DNA from: Priapulus caudatus
Lineage: Eukaryota; Priapulida; Priapulimorpha; Priapulimorphida; Priapulidae
Length of the DNA: 27,281 nucleotides
Direction of reading: 5' to 3'
Assembly: GCF_000485595.1 (NCBI RefSeq)
Contig: NW_014577617.1
Coordinates: 17,253 to 44,533, forward strand
The notes beneath the pieces were generated by a model, which had not been told where the DNA came from, did no database searches, and saw nothing but the letters and a program-made list of their open reading frames with translations. Below are positions 1-21,148 of this stretch, piece after piece (the first letter of the stretch is position 1; every line of letters begins with the position of its first letter). A program made the translations under genes and the position numbers.

Positions 1-11300
<11,300 letters not shown>

Positions 11301-13007
11301 AGCGGTCGTGACGGAGCAGGGTGCACGTGGCCGTCTCTCGTTGGACCGTTGTGGCCTCCTCGCTCCCTCGTATAGTGCGCGGAGGAGCTTCGTCGTTAAT
11401 AGCGTATATAACGTTAGGCACTCTGCGGACTGAGCGTTGGAGAGATCTGTACATAGCTGTGGTTGGTGGTTAGTAGTGACTCGTAGACCTTCGCTCCCTA
11501 GTTATGCGACACATGGCACACTCACCCAGGGGGCTGTGTTATACACATGTATCCCTGCGGCTTCGCGGTTGCAACGTGCAGTCAGTCAGTAGGGGTCGTC
11601 GTCGTTGTTGCGCGTGCCTGATGCGTAGAACGACGCGTTCGAAGCATAATTAGGGATCGCCGTCGTCGTTGCGGTGGCGGCGGCGGGGTCGTGAATAGGG
11701 TGTGTTAATTTATTATAATGTAGTTTAAGAGTCGTTCGTAGTGCGCACTAATTACCCGTACCGTGTTGTAGAGTCGCGCGGGGTTGCGCGTCGCCCGCAC
11801 GCCACCGGTCGCCGCCGCCAGGTGTGGCTGTGAGTTGCCGGCCGGCCAGCCATACGTTAACCGGCTGTTCTGTGTCCTGGAAACTCTGTTGTTGACTGCA
11901 GTGGGCTGTAAAGCAGGACCTATGTAGGTGCTTTTAACGGTAGCATCACCAGGTCGCGGTGTTGATAGTAACGATGATTATGAGGATTGCAGGGACGATG
12001 ATGATGATGGTGGTGGTGGCGGTGGTGACTATGGTGTTGATGATTGTCACTGTGTACTGTAGTGAAACTAGGTGAATGCTCAACGCTCCTCTCATAATGC
12101 GTTTTGCTGTCGGTCAACGGTAGTTGGTGACTGGACTTCCATGTTGATGCGTCGTCGTGTTCATCGTTTGTCATCGTCGCTGGGATGGTTTGCTGTTGGT
12201 AGCAGCGATTCGGTGGCGTTAGTCTGGCGCGTAGTGGGAAGCAGTTGATGTTATGGCCTATACACGCGGGATTGTAGATACAAGCGTCGCCCATCTGCGG
12301 TTCCACTCTCTCTTTCGTCTTCTGTATATGTGAAATCATAGAGAGTAGACTCAATTGCTGTTTTAGTGATACTTTACTTAATTACATGTGTTTAATGTGA
12401 ATTATGGTTTACACGGCCGCTCAGTGGCACGATGTGTGTGTGTGGGGGGGTGGGTCTCTACATAGCAGCACTACACCCGATACCCACCCAGGGCTTGAGG
12501 CTTCACTAGCTGCATCCGAATCTCAACCAAAGATGTGCGAGTCTCTGTGTCTTGTTCGCGTCCGGTAGGTGGCGTGCAGTGTCGTCGACGCGCGCCCATC
12601 TGTGAATATCATGTCAACCTTCACAAATCTCATTCTCTGCTTAACGAGACGTTTCCAGCATCTCCTTGGAGATCGATGTAAGCGTGTAACAGCTCATTAC
12701 GTATGTCTATGCGACACTGGCTTGACCAGCGCGCTCGTCTCCCTGTAATCTGATGTACGGTTTTCGCGGCGTTTTGCGGAATGCGACGGAACGGCAAGTT
12801 TGAGACACGTCGACCCTTCCTCCTCCTCCTCGGGTTCATTTACCGAACGCAAATAGCGCTTGCTGTGCAAGTGTCGAACATTCCAGTAGTTAGGAGTAGT
12901 GAGTGAGTCGCACGGCGGCGGGTTGGACGCGCGATTCCCGGTTCTTTGCCTTCGTGATTATGTTTACACTCGTTCGCATGTTTATACATACGTATATATA
13001 TATATAT

Positions 13008-13082
13008 ATATATATAGCGGGGAGGGAATTGCTCAAAATTGAAGTGCAAAATTTTTATGAATTCCCTCCCAGCTATATATAA
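13008..13082. repeat. Hairpin with ~22-bp arms next to a (TA)n run
   Basis: The left arm TATATATAGCGGGGAGGGAA plus TT is complementary to the right arm, AATTCCCTCCCAGCTATATA plus TA, with a single mismatch and a loop of about 29 bases. It lies 20 bases before a second, unrelated hairpin. It could be a small MITE/foldback element or a structured 3' UTR element. Confidence 0.85.
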
Positions 13083-13102
13083 CACACAAACATATACGCA
13101 TA

Positions 13103-13143
13103 TCAGGAGTAAATTATCACAAATTGTGATCATTTACTCCTGA
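13103..13143. repeat. 41-nt near-perfect palindrome
   Basis: Arms 13103-13122 and 13124-13143 (TCAGGAGTAAATTATCACAA and its complement) differ at one position and flank a single central base. This forms a 20-bp stem with essentially no loop. Function is unknown. If transcribed in the clathrin 3' UTR it would form a long duplex. Confidence 0.92.
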
Positions 13144-14145
13144 CGCATGTACACATACTTCGGTGGTTTGCCGCTATGCGTAATGGCGTGGTACGTTTCA
13201 TGTCGAAATGGAATTGTGCGAGCATTGTGAGATCGTGAATATCTCGGCACTAGTGGCGCCATCTGGTGACACGCCAGCCTGGAAGCTTCGTGGTTTACAT
13301 TGATTGGTTTCCTGGTTGGCTGGTGGTTGCAGTAAGACGGCCGGCGTTTCTTGATTTGAGATCGTAAGATTGTCACACATATTGCATAATTTTACTTGTA
13401 TTACCTGTATTATTTTATCGGTATTGCAGAGATTGTTTCGTTGTGTATTTTCCGAGGTTTTTTTTTTGTTTTCTTTTTTATTGTTAATTTTTCACTTTTT
13501 GATGACTATTTCCGGTACCAGCTGGCTCTGTGTCTGTGTCTTGGTTGTGATGTTGGCCAATGACGAGTTATTGCCAGCAAAATACAATCAAGTATGCAAA
13601 TCAGGAGTGATATAGACAGGGACGACGCTAAATGAACTGTTACTAACGAGACGATGCAGTAGTGCGTTATTACTAACACTGACATGACGCTAACGTCTCG
13701 CATCTAAACTACTACGATATTAACGGTCGCATCCGCAAGTGCAGCGTGGTTACCGACATCCAAGGTCGTAACCTGCGCAAGCACTTCCTTCAACTGCATG
13801 TATCTGTAACGTGGTGTCGGGGAGGGACTGCAATAACAGGCCCACCGCCTGGCCGCCAAGTCGTTAGTTCTCACTCCCCCCGTTCTTCTTCGTCGTTAAG
13901 CGATGGTGAGATTAATCGATCCGCCTCGGTTAATCATCGTCGTCGCCGCGCAGCAGCAGCAGTAGAGTAGTAGTCGGGTGGAAGCCCCTTTACCGCAGCA
14001 CGTGTAATCGTGACGGCATATCTATAAAGCTGTAGCGTGTATCATAGGTGACCACGGCGTCGCACGCAGCGTCGGGAGTCCGTCTACTACATATACAGGT
14101 CGTATGCTCGTAGTATTACTCATTGTTGCAAGTATATATGACATA

Positions 14146-14151
14146 AATAAA
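14146..14151 (+). terminator. Candidate clathrin polyadenylation signal
   Basis: AATAAA lies inside an AAAT microsatellite. It is the only canonical signal noticed on the + strand between the clathrin stop and RAD9. It is weakly supported because it is part of a simple repeat and lies 2.8 kb from the stop codon. Confidence 0.3.
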
Positions 14152-14365
14152 TAAATAAATATGACACCAAACATGCTGAACATGAGAGCTTGACTGTCTG
14201 TTGTTTTACTCGCGCGGCGTTGCGATGACGGTATTGCGAGTACAACGACACCACGTACGTTACTATAAACTGATGGAGCGATGTAGACATGACAGTATGA
14301 ACATTGAAATAATTGATAATTAAATGAATACCAAACATTAGAATGACTGACGAAATAATGTACAC

Positions 14366-14371
14366 TTTATT
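14366..14371 (-). terminator. Candidate RAD9 polyadenylation signal
   Basis: TTTATT on the + strand reads AATAAA on the RAD9 strand, about 450 bases after the RAD9 stop codon. The converging clathrin signal at 14146 would leave about 200 bases between the two 3' ends, so the genes are closely tail to tail. Confidence 0.5.
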
Positions 14372-14817
14372 TACATTGGAACTTCTTCGGAACGAACTCG
14401 TGCATACAAGCAGCAACAATAACAACTAGCACTGCTAACAAGAACTGTTACAACCTTGCAGAGTCTACGCCCGCGGGTTTGGTGAGATACACGTGTAACA
14501 AGTCGCCATGCTCTGCTAATTGCCTGTACTCTTGCATACAAAACATGGAAAAGTGTACTGTTCAACAGTAGCCGAGTCAATCCTGTAGCAAAGTTCACTT
14601 AATAGAAACCCCAAAAAGCATCTTTGTAGCCGAGTGTCTATTCTATGGACGTGTCCACTACACGGGTCTGACCGTACACACGGAAGCAGCGATTAAACTT
14701 GGGAGTGCATATAGAGAGAAGGCAATTCCCACTGCAGCACACGCGTCACACGGTCTACACACACGTCATAATGTTTATACACGTGTCACGACGCTGCAGT
14801 GCTAACTGTGTGTCACC

Positions 14818-17800
14818 TTAGTCATCATCATCATCTTCATCGGTGTCCGCTGCTAGCACCTGCCGCGTGGTGGCCTGCGTCGATCTATCCGTGCCCTGTG
14901 TCGACTGAGAAAAGCCAAGGAACATCGACTTTAACTTTTTACTCGGTGGCGTACCAGGCACCACCACCTCTTCTGCATCCTCATCACTGTGCTCCTCAGC
15001 CTCTTCCTCATGCCGTCTCGGCACGCGTTGGCGCCCCCTCACGCCCGGCCGCTGTTGCGCGTGTCTGTGTGAGATGACGGGTGACGACGGGCGGTTGTCG
15101 TCGCCGCCGCCGCGCGCGAGCGATCGTGAAGCCCCCGCGTCTGTCTGTCGCACGTCCGCTGCAAGAAAACATCGGGTAAACAGGTCAGAGGTCATGCAGG
15201 GTTTCACGTTACGGCTCTACGCCATTCGGGAATCTCGGTAGGGAACCGTGTCACCGTGGCAAGTGATGCTAACAGCACATGGGTCTAATTACAGGTACAC
15301 TGGTCTAATTACAGGTACACAGGTCTAATTACAAGTACACGGGTCTAATTACAGGTACACGGGTCTAATTACAGGCACACAGGTCTAATTACAAGTACAC
15401 GGGTCTAATTACAGGTGCACGTCTAATTATAGGGTGCAATGTGCAGGTGTGCTTCCACGAGCCCTTACCTGAGTGAGTAGTGTTGGTGTGAGGAGTTGGC
15501 CTCATCTCTGTAGAGTCTATCTGACGCCGGACATCGCCCTGCCCATGGCGCCCTCTACCTTGCAATCCCTGCGACCGCGTTCCTTCTACCGACGAATTTG
15601 CCGGTCGCTTTCGCACAGACTTCTTCGCTGTAGAGCCGTTGGCGAGCTTAGAGGGTGCTGCTGCGACAGAGCGTGCGGTATTGTCTGCCTGTGAAGCTCT
15701 GTCGGCTAACGTCGCTAGCACAAACCTAGCCTCGAAGCCAGGGTCAGTCTCTATGCAGAACACGATGGGTCTGTAACCACGACGACGAGTTAATATAGAA
15801 CACGATGGGTCTGTAACCATGACGACGAGTTAATATAGAACAATGTGGGTCTGTAACCATGACGACGAGTTAATATAGAACACGATGGGTCTGTAACCAT
15901 GACAACAAGTTAATATAGAACACGATGGGTCTGTAACGATGACGACGAGTTAATATAGAACAATGTAGGTCTGTAACGATGACGACGAATTAATATAGAA
16001 CACGATGCTAACGACGCGGAGCCCTGACGTCACGCGGGGTCACTCACTTGCCGGCGGTCTCGAAGTAGGCGGCGAGCGGCTGGCCGACGGCCTCCGTGAA
16101 CGCGAGAATCGCACGAAGCTCCTTCAGACAGAACGTCACCTCCGTGTCAACGCCGACCTGGTAGTTGTCAAACTCTTCTGGCGCGAGCGTCACCTCCGTC
16201 TGCACAACCTTGCTCGGATCTGCAGAAGGACGGATCAACACTGCACCAGGGGGCACCGCTGCTGCTCCGCGCTCGTCGAGAAAATAGATTTCGGGGGAAA
16301 AAACTAAACGTTTTTCGGCTGTTCCTCTCTCGAACATGTGTTCTCCCAACTCAAACCTGCTTGCGCTGCTAGAACGAAATCACTATGATCGAAGAGTCTG
16401 GGGTTTCCTGCCGGGATAACGTGTGGGGCTGCGGGTGCAGGGCGCAGCGGTGCTGCTACCTGTGAACGAAGCTACGGACAACACTCGTCTGTCGACGGTT
16501 CGCGCGCGCCAGACAGCGTACCTGGCTCGTCGTCAACATAATTCCTGAGGCTGAGTTTCTGCGGGTTGACAATCAAGATTACTTCCTCCTGATTGGTTTG
16601 AAAGTTGAGCATGGCATCACACAGCAACCTGTGGGGAATCAAACTTTTAATCGTTAGGCGAGCGTTGTCGACTTCAGCTGAATCAGAGCTTTTGGGGCTC
16701 CGCTGCAAGTTGGGGGCAAAACCGAGGCAAACATTTCCTCCAGGGAATAAGTTATCAAGGTAACTTATTTTTTAACAGCAGTTTTTGCATGGGACAGAGA
16801 TGAATACATACTCTACATAGAATTCGTGGAATGGCTTTTCACATTTCTCTTGAGCGGAAGTTATACAATGAAACAACTTCCAGAGAATGGACCTTTCAGT
16901 AAAGAACACCGGACATTTCCCTATATTGACCATCATGTGTGGACTTGGATTTACTCGTTACATGTGTCGTTCACCTGGATTGGGCAGTGAGCCTATTCGG
17001 ACACAAGTCTTTCGAGAAGATGGCGACGAGAGCTTCCGACTCTATGTACGTCAGATTGTATGTCTTCACGATACCTGCGTGCGACAACATTCACGACATT
17101 ACCGTAAAACCTCCCTCCCGCCCTAAGCACACAAATTATAAAATGCACGTCAAGCGTGACGAAATCCAAGAAGGCAAGCGAAGACTAACAAAGTACAAAG
17201 TGACGATCGTCATGCACTAAGGAGTAAACTCGTACATCTCATACCTTCCACTCACAATCCCCACCCCTGCCTACACTCCCCACCCCTGCCTACACTCCCC
17301 CGTTGAAGAGATCTCGTTATCACAATACTTGCCATGCTTGCAGCGCAGTTGAAACGTGAGTCTCGCCTCGTTGCTGTCCAACCTCACCTTACAGGTATCC
17401 ACCGTCCGCTCAATGTTCGACAACGATCTGAACACTGACAGACATGACTGTAAGAAAACGAGAGCATGTGCGTCATAATTATGCGGATTTTATTCAGTAG
17501 AGTATCGATACTTATCTATACGTGTATCCTAAATAGTCAAACATAGCGATACGTGTATCGCCGAGGTTTTAATCACGATACATCGATACACGGATAAATC
17601 GTTCCACCCCTAGTAAGCACGCACGCACGCACGCACACACACACATACACGTACGTGTGTGTATATACACTATTATATATACAACATAGAGAATCCATTA
17701 ATAACAGTTTCCATAACACTAACATTTCGTCATAGAGCCACCAAAGCGATATTCATTCTCAGTGCTCACCTTCATCACGATCTTGCAGCGTACGTCGTCG

Positions 17801-20756
17801 TCGTCGTCGCCATCGCCGCCGCCGCCGCCACCGACCTCGTAGTGAGTGAAGAACGAAGGAACAAACGTGAAGCAAGCGTAAGCCGATCGTGACGAATTCA
17901 CCGTCCGCAATGACAGCTGCGAATCACAGTGTTAGTGCACAGTCAGAGCTATGTTGGCAGACGCCTGTCCATAAAGGGCCCAATACTAGTTTAGCACGCC
18001 GGATTACTTTCGCACATTTGCGAAAATGAGGCCCCAGGTACGTGCCCCCCCCCACTTCAACTAGGATTGTGCAGTCTATAAAGGACACTTATGAAGTAGA
18101 CACTTATGAATAGTTGCCAGGTTCACCCTACAACTCCCATCGTTGTTACAATACACAAACGCTGTGGTCTATGGTTAAACTCCAATATTGGTGTTGTAGT
18201 GTATAACATAATCTAGCCCCAGCTGCACACCGGTTTGACCGTAAATATATACGGCAGTGGCTGGAGGTACGGCAGCCGTATCTCCAATTTACGAGGCTGG
18301 AGGTACGACAGTCAATTCGCTTTCATACAAACGAGACAAAGATGGCCGCGGATGGCGGCAGATTTCGAAATAATGCCTTGGGAAATAAATTCACGATTTG
18401 AGTTTTGATGAGCTAGAAAACACTCGGATTAGGTATGAAAATGAACATTATTGTAAACTTTACATCAGAAGATCGCAAATAATTGCCTCAGCTCTCAAAC
18501 AAACGCCAAAAACGGGCTTCAACGAACGACGGCTGCCATACCTCCAGCCACTTCCTAAATATACTGTTGAGCTTGTTCTCTAGGTTTGTTGGCAGCACGA
18601 ACGTTCAACTATTAATCACACATTAGCCGATATTGCCGGAGTTATGGAATAAGAAAGTACACATCGATGCAATCGATGATTAGCCTTACCCCTTCATCCA
18701 GCGCTTCGAAGTAAAGTTCTTCACCAATCTTTGATAGCGAATGTATTGCCTTCCCAAACACTAAAAAGATGCACTAATGATAATTTACCGATCGAACACC
18801 TCTACCAGTGTGTAGCACAGCGCAGGCTTCTTCAGATATTATCCGCGCGGCGTAAGCAATCACCATAAATCACGCCACACCATCTGCGACACTTATTAGT
18901 CGAACGCATCTGTGATGCTAAACTCGAAGCTAGAGACTCGGGTTTCTTCCTCTCAACCGCGTAGTCTAGTTTTTCCTAGCTCGTGATCCTCCCTTGGTTT
19001 CCTACACCTATTCCTTCCATTCTCCTTTTTCACTTCGCCGAGCTACTTCGCGATCCGCGTATTAAGGTACGAGGTTATTTGTATTTGGTTACGCGATCCG
19101 CGACGCGACTGTTACAACGTGTAGACATCTGTTTAGTATCGCAGAGTTGTTGTTTGTTTAGGCTGTTAAATTGCAAGCCACCTGTGACGAATATTCTGTG
19201 GTGTAATAGTGCGCACGGAGAGTAGCTTTTGTACTACAGTGTTTGTGTTATCTATCGACGTGACCCCACGGCTACCCTTAAGGTGACTACCTCACACATG
19301 CTAGACCGAGAACCTGGAGAGGGACGCGCGGAGCCTCCTTAGAAGTGTAACGCCTTCGTTCCCGCTCCTGTACGAAGGGACTACATCAGGCAGAGCTACC
19401 TGAAGGGACTACATCAGGCAGAGCTACCTGAAGGGACTACATCAGGCAGAGCTACCTGAAGGGACTACATCAGGCAGAGCTACCTGAAGGGACTGACATG
19501 CAGCAGACGCTACTGAAGGGACTACATCAGGCAGAGCTACCTGAAGGGACTACATCAGGCAGAGCTACCTGAAGGGACTACATCAGGCAGAGCTACCTGA
19601 AGGGACTACATCAGGCAGAGCTACCAGGCTGGTGCCCCTATACACTCCAGAACTACTCTAAATTGGATGCCATTCAGCATAAAGCTGCGAGATGGGTTTC
19701 CAAAAACTAACATGATAGTGTTGATGTTGTTTTGGCTTGTCTTGATTGGTCTCCTCTTCGTGGCCACTTTCCCCATGCTAAACTCATCACTTTCCATAAA
19801 ATTTATCATGGTCAGGTGAAGATTGGCATTCCCTCTTGCTTAATGAAGCCTGGCCGATGCTTAATGAAGCCTGGCCGATGCACTCGATCATCTGAGCATG
19901 ATCATAATTGTTTTCGGCATGTTCCATCTTCTAAGGATCCTTTTAAGTTCAGCTTCTTTGTTTCTGTTATTCTGACGATTTTCGTATTGGAATTCTCTTC
20001 CTTCATCATTGGTAAATTGCAACTTTTTCCACTGCGATCCGCAGTGTTGATCTATCGATTTGATCCATTTCTCTCTCCGTCTTCGTTATATTCCCTAGGA
20101 CTTTTGAAGACTAACATTTATGAGATTATGAGTTTATGACTAAATATTATGAGTTCACATGCAGACGACTGGTGCCTGGTGCCAGTGCCCAGTGGTGGTG
20201 CACTGCTAGCTCTAGTAACTATAGCCCGCGTACAGTTGCCGCTGGCGGTGCACCACCACTGGGCACCAGGCACCAGTCGTCTGCATGTGAACTCATAATA
20301 TTTAATCATAAACTCATAATCTCATAAATGTTCGTCTTCAAAAGTCCTAGGGAATATATTATAACGAAGACGGAGAGAGAAGTGGATCAAATCGATAGAT
20401 CAACACTACGCCAGCGGCAACTGTACGATTACGCTATATAGTGAACAGTACGCGAGCTATAGTTACTAGAGCTAGTGCACTGCTAAACCGACCAGGCTCT
20501 CTGACTGTTACACGGCGTAGAACCTCTCGCCAACGTAGTGACTAGTGTTAAGCGAGAAGGGAACTTCAACTTGTGCACTGCAACTTGCAAGACTGGTGAG
20601 TGGGGTCGTGGTGCAGTTATTTTATGGTATAAAACCTCATTAGCATGACAGACGACATGCTACGCGACACGGCAAGATGGTTCAGTCTAATAAAAACACT
20701 TTGTTCTGACTACCTCGCGTACCTTTTAAATTTACCCCCGGGATGATTAACTTCAT
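14818..20756 (-). CDS. RAD9: RAD9 checkpoint clamp subunit, complete (462 aa)
   Basis: RAD9 forms the PCNA-like 9-1-1 ring with RAD1 and HUS1; the ring is loaded at damaged DNA and activates ATR through its C-terminal tail. Exons in coding order: 20756-20723, 18760-18690, 17916-17770, 17447-17333, 17074-16975, 16628-16522, 16219-16048, 15770-15469, 15158-14818; every junction keeps phase. The protein begins [20 protein letters not shown]; the family's usual MK start favours this ATG over in-frame ATGs further upstream. The PCNA-like domain covers about residues 1-275 and carries [14 protein letters not shown] (about 38-51), [47 protein letters not shown] and [11 protein letters not shown] basic/Ser-rich tail follows, with [15 protein letters not shown] near the end and an acidic DTDEDDDDD terminus. 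One loop is expanded to [13 protein letters not shown]. The intron after 17333 uses a GC donor (GCAAGT). The acceptor before 15770 lies in a six-copy tandem array. Confidence 0.93.
15281..15427. repeat. 20-bp tandem repeat in RAD9 last intron
   Basis: Seven full units of GGGTCTAATTACAGGTACAC and one partial unit, in exact 20-bp register. They lie in the RAD9 intron between the exons at 15469 and 15158. The array also resembles acceptor plus donor words on the opposite strand (ATTACAG/GTACAC). Confidence 0.95.
15761..16010. repeat. 40-bp tandem array duplicating a RAD9 3' splice site six times
   Basis: Six full units start at 15761, 15801, 15841, 15881, 15921 and 15961, with a partial seventh. 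On the RAD9 strand each unit carries ATTAACTCGTCGTC, then GGTTACAG (or CGTTACAG), then ACC, which is the branch-like sequence, acceptor and first exon bases of the exon starting at 15770. Only the first unit is followed by the true exon continuation. Since 40 is not a multiple of 3 and the repeat frame reaches a stop, use of a distal copy would break the protein. Confidence 0.95.
17470..17612. mobile_element. ATCGATA-rich remnant, possibly hAT-type MITE
   Basis: This stretch in the RAD9 intron 17448-17769 has repeated ATCGATAC/GTATCG words. On the minus strand it begins GGGGTGGAACGATTTATCC, the style of hAT-derived short elements in many animals. No clear second terminus or target duplication was found, so it is at most a fragment. 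Confidence 0.3.
18255..18552. mobile_element. MITE-like element with 24-bp terminal inverted repeats
   Basis: Left end 18255-18279 (CAGTGGCTGGAGGTACGGCA, then GCCGT) and right end 18529-18552 (complement of AGTGGCTGGAGGTATGGCAG plus CCGT) are inverted copies with one mismatch. The element is 298 bp, lies in RAD9 intron 2 (17917-18689) and has a partial third copy of the motif at about 18294. No convincing target-site duplication was seen. The 61-codon open frame inside is not recognisable. Confidence 0.65.
19374..19625. repeat. 28-bp minisatellite in RAD9 intron 1
   Basis: About nine units of GAAGGGACTACATCAGGCAG followed by AGCTACCT; one interior unit is altered (GACATGCAGCAGACGCTACT). The array ends exactly where the LINE fragment begins, in the middle of a unit. 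Confidence 0.95.
19626..20056 (+). pseudogene. Decayed C-terminal end of a non-LTR reverse transcriptase
   Basis: The conceptual product reads [18 protein letters not shown], stop, then [35 protein letters not shown], and in another frame [11 protein letters not shown]. These are the conserved words at the end of CR1/Rex/L2-like LINE reverse transcriptases: the IQ.(R)AARW block, a LGWPTL-like block, YKI.HG, and the final WNSLP. One in-frame stop (about 19708), a frameshift before WNSLP and a 24-bp tandem duplication (LMKPGRC twice) show it is dead. It is a 5'-truncated insertion in RAD9 intron 1, on the strand opposite RAD9. Confidence 0.82.
20043..20490. repeat. Complex foldback: inverted duplication of the LINE tail
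   Basis: Segment A (about 20043-20202) reappears inverted at about 20249-20409. The spacer B (about 20203-20247) reappears inverted at about 20410-20488 with an extra internal stretch. The order is therefore A, B, A-inverted, B-inverted. Arm A includes the end of the reverse-transcriptase frame and its downstream sequence. The arms are about 150 bp with few differences, so the DNA could extrude a large cruciform. Confidence 0.85.
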
Positions 20757-21148
20757 GTTTGGCGCGAGTTTAGTTTCTACAGATGTCCTCCATTGCCAAA
20801 CTTTTGATACGAGCATTGCGCGCCACCCATCGGACATTCTGCTAACCACGTTCTTAGGAAGGATCATTAATTTGAAATTAAGGATTATTAAAAATTAAGA
20901 ATTTTAGAAAAAAGAAAAACAACGTTAATTAAATAAACAGATCAATACTACGGATCATAGTAAAAAAAACTTTAATTTTTGTCCTAAAATAGAAAAAGAA
21001 AAAGAAAAAGAAAAGGAGATGGCAGAAACAAGCGAAAAAGTGGAGCGCGAACAACAAGAGTTGAGCGCGGCAGCGAGAAACAGCGCCAGAGTTTAAATTA
21101 GTTCCTATATTCAATAATATTGTAATTTGTAATCGCTTAGTTACAATA
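20757..21148. promoter_or_regulatory. Shared divergent promoter region of RAD9 and the POT1-like gene
   Basis: The two start codons (RAD9 at 20756 reading left, POT1-like at 21149 reading right) are 392 bp apart with no other gene between. The region is AT-rich and contains an AAAAG repeat at about 20991-21015. No classic TATA/CCAAT arrangement was clear. Transcription start sites cannot be placed from the sequence. Confidence 0.55.

Larger units (their letters stand above)
11301..14360 (+). other. Clathrin 3' UTR and intergenic sequence
   Basis: No protein gene is recognised between the clathrin stop and the RAD9 3' end. The open frames here have no recognisable domain or splice context. 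Contents: GATGATGG-type repeats at about 11990-12030, a (TA)n run with two hairpins (13008-13143, annotated separately) and an AAAT repeat at 14142-14161. The only AATAAA seen on the + strand is at about 14146-14151. The clathrin 3' UTR may therefore be nearly 3 kb long, or may use a variant signal further upstream. Confidence 0.5.

Noticed and set aside
13746-13970. Open frame of 74 codons in the region between clathrin and RAD9
   Set aside because: No recognisable domain, low-complexity Ser/Arg end, and no splice or promoter context.
15281-16010. Regularly spaced 20-bp and 40-bp repeats suggesting a CRISPR array
   Set aside because: The units are contiguous tandem repeats without unique spacers, inside a eukaryotic gene.
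16887-17220. Two overlapping + strand open frames of 79 and 93 codons
   Set aside because: They lie antisense to the RAD9 exon 16975-17074, which has conserved sequence and matching phase. The + strand products resemble nothing I recognise.
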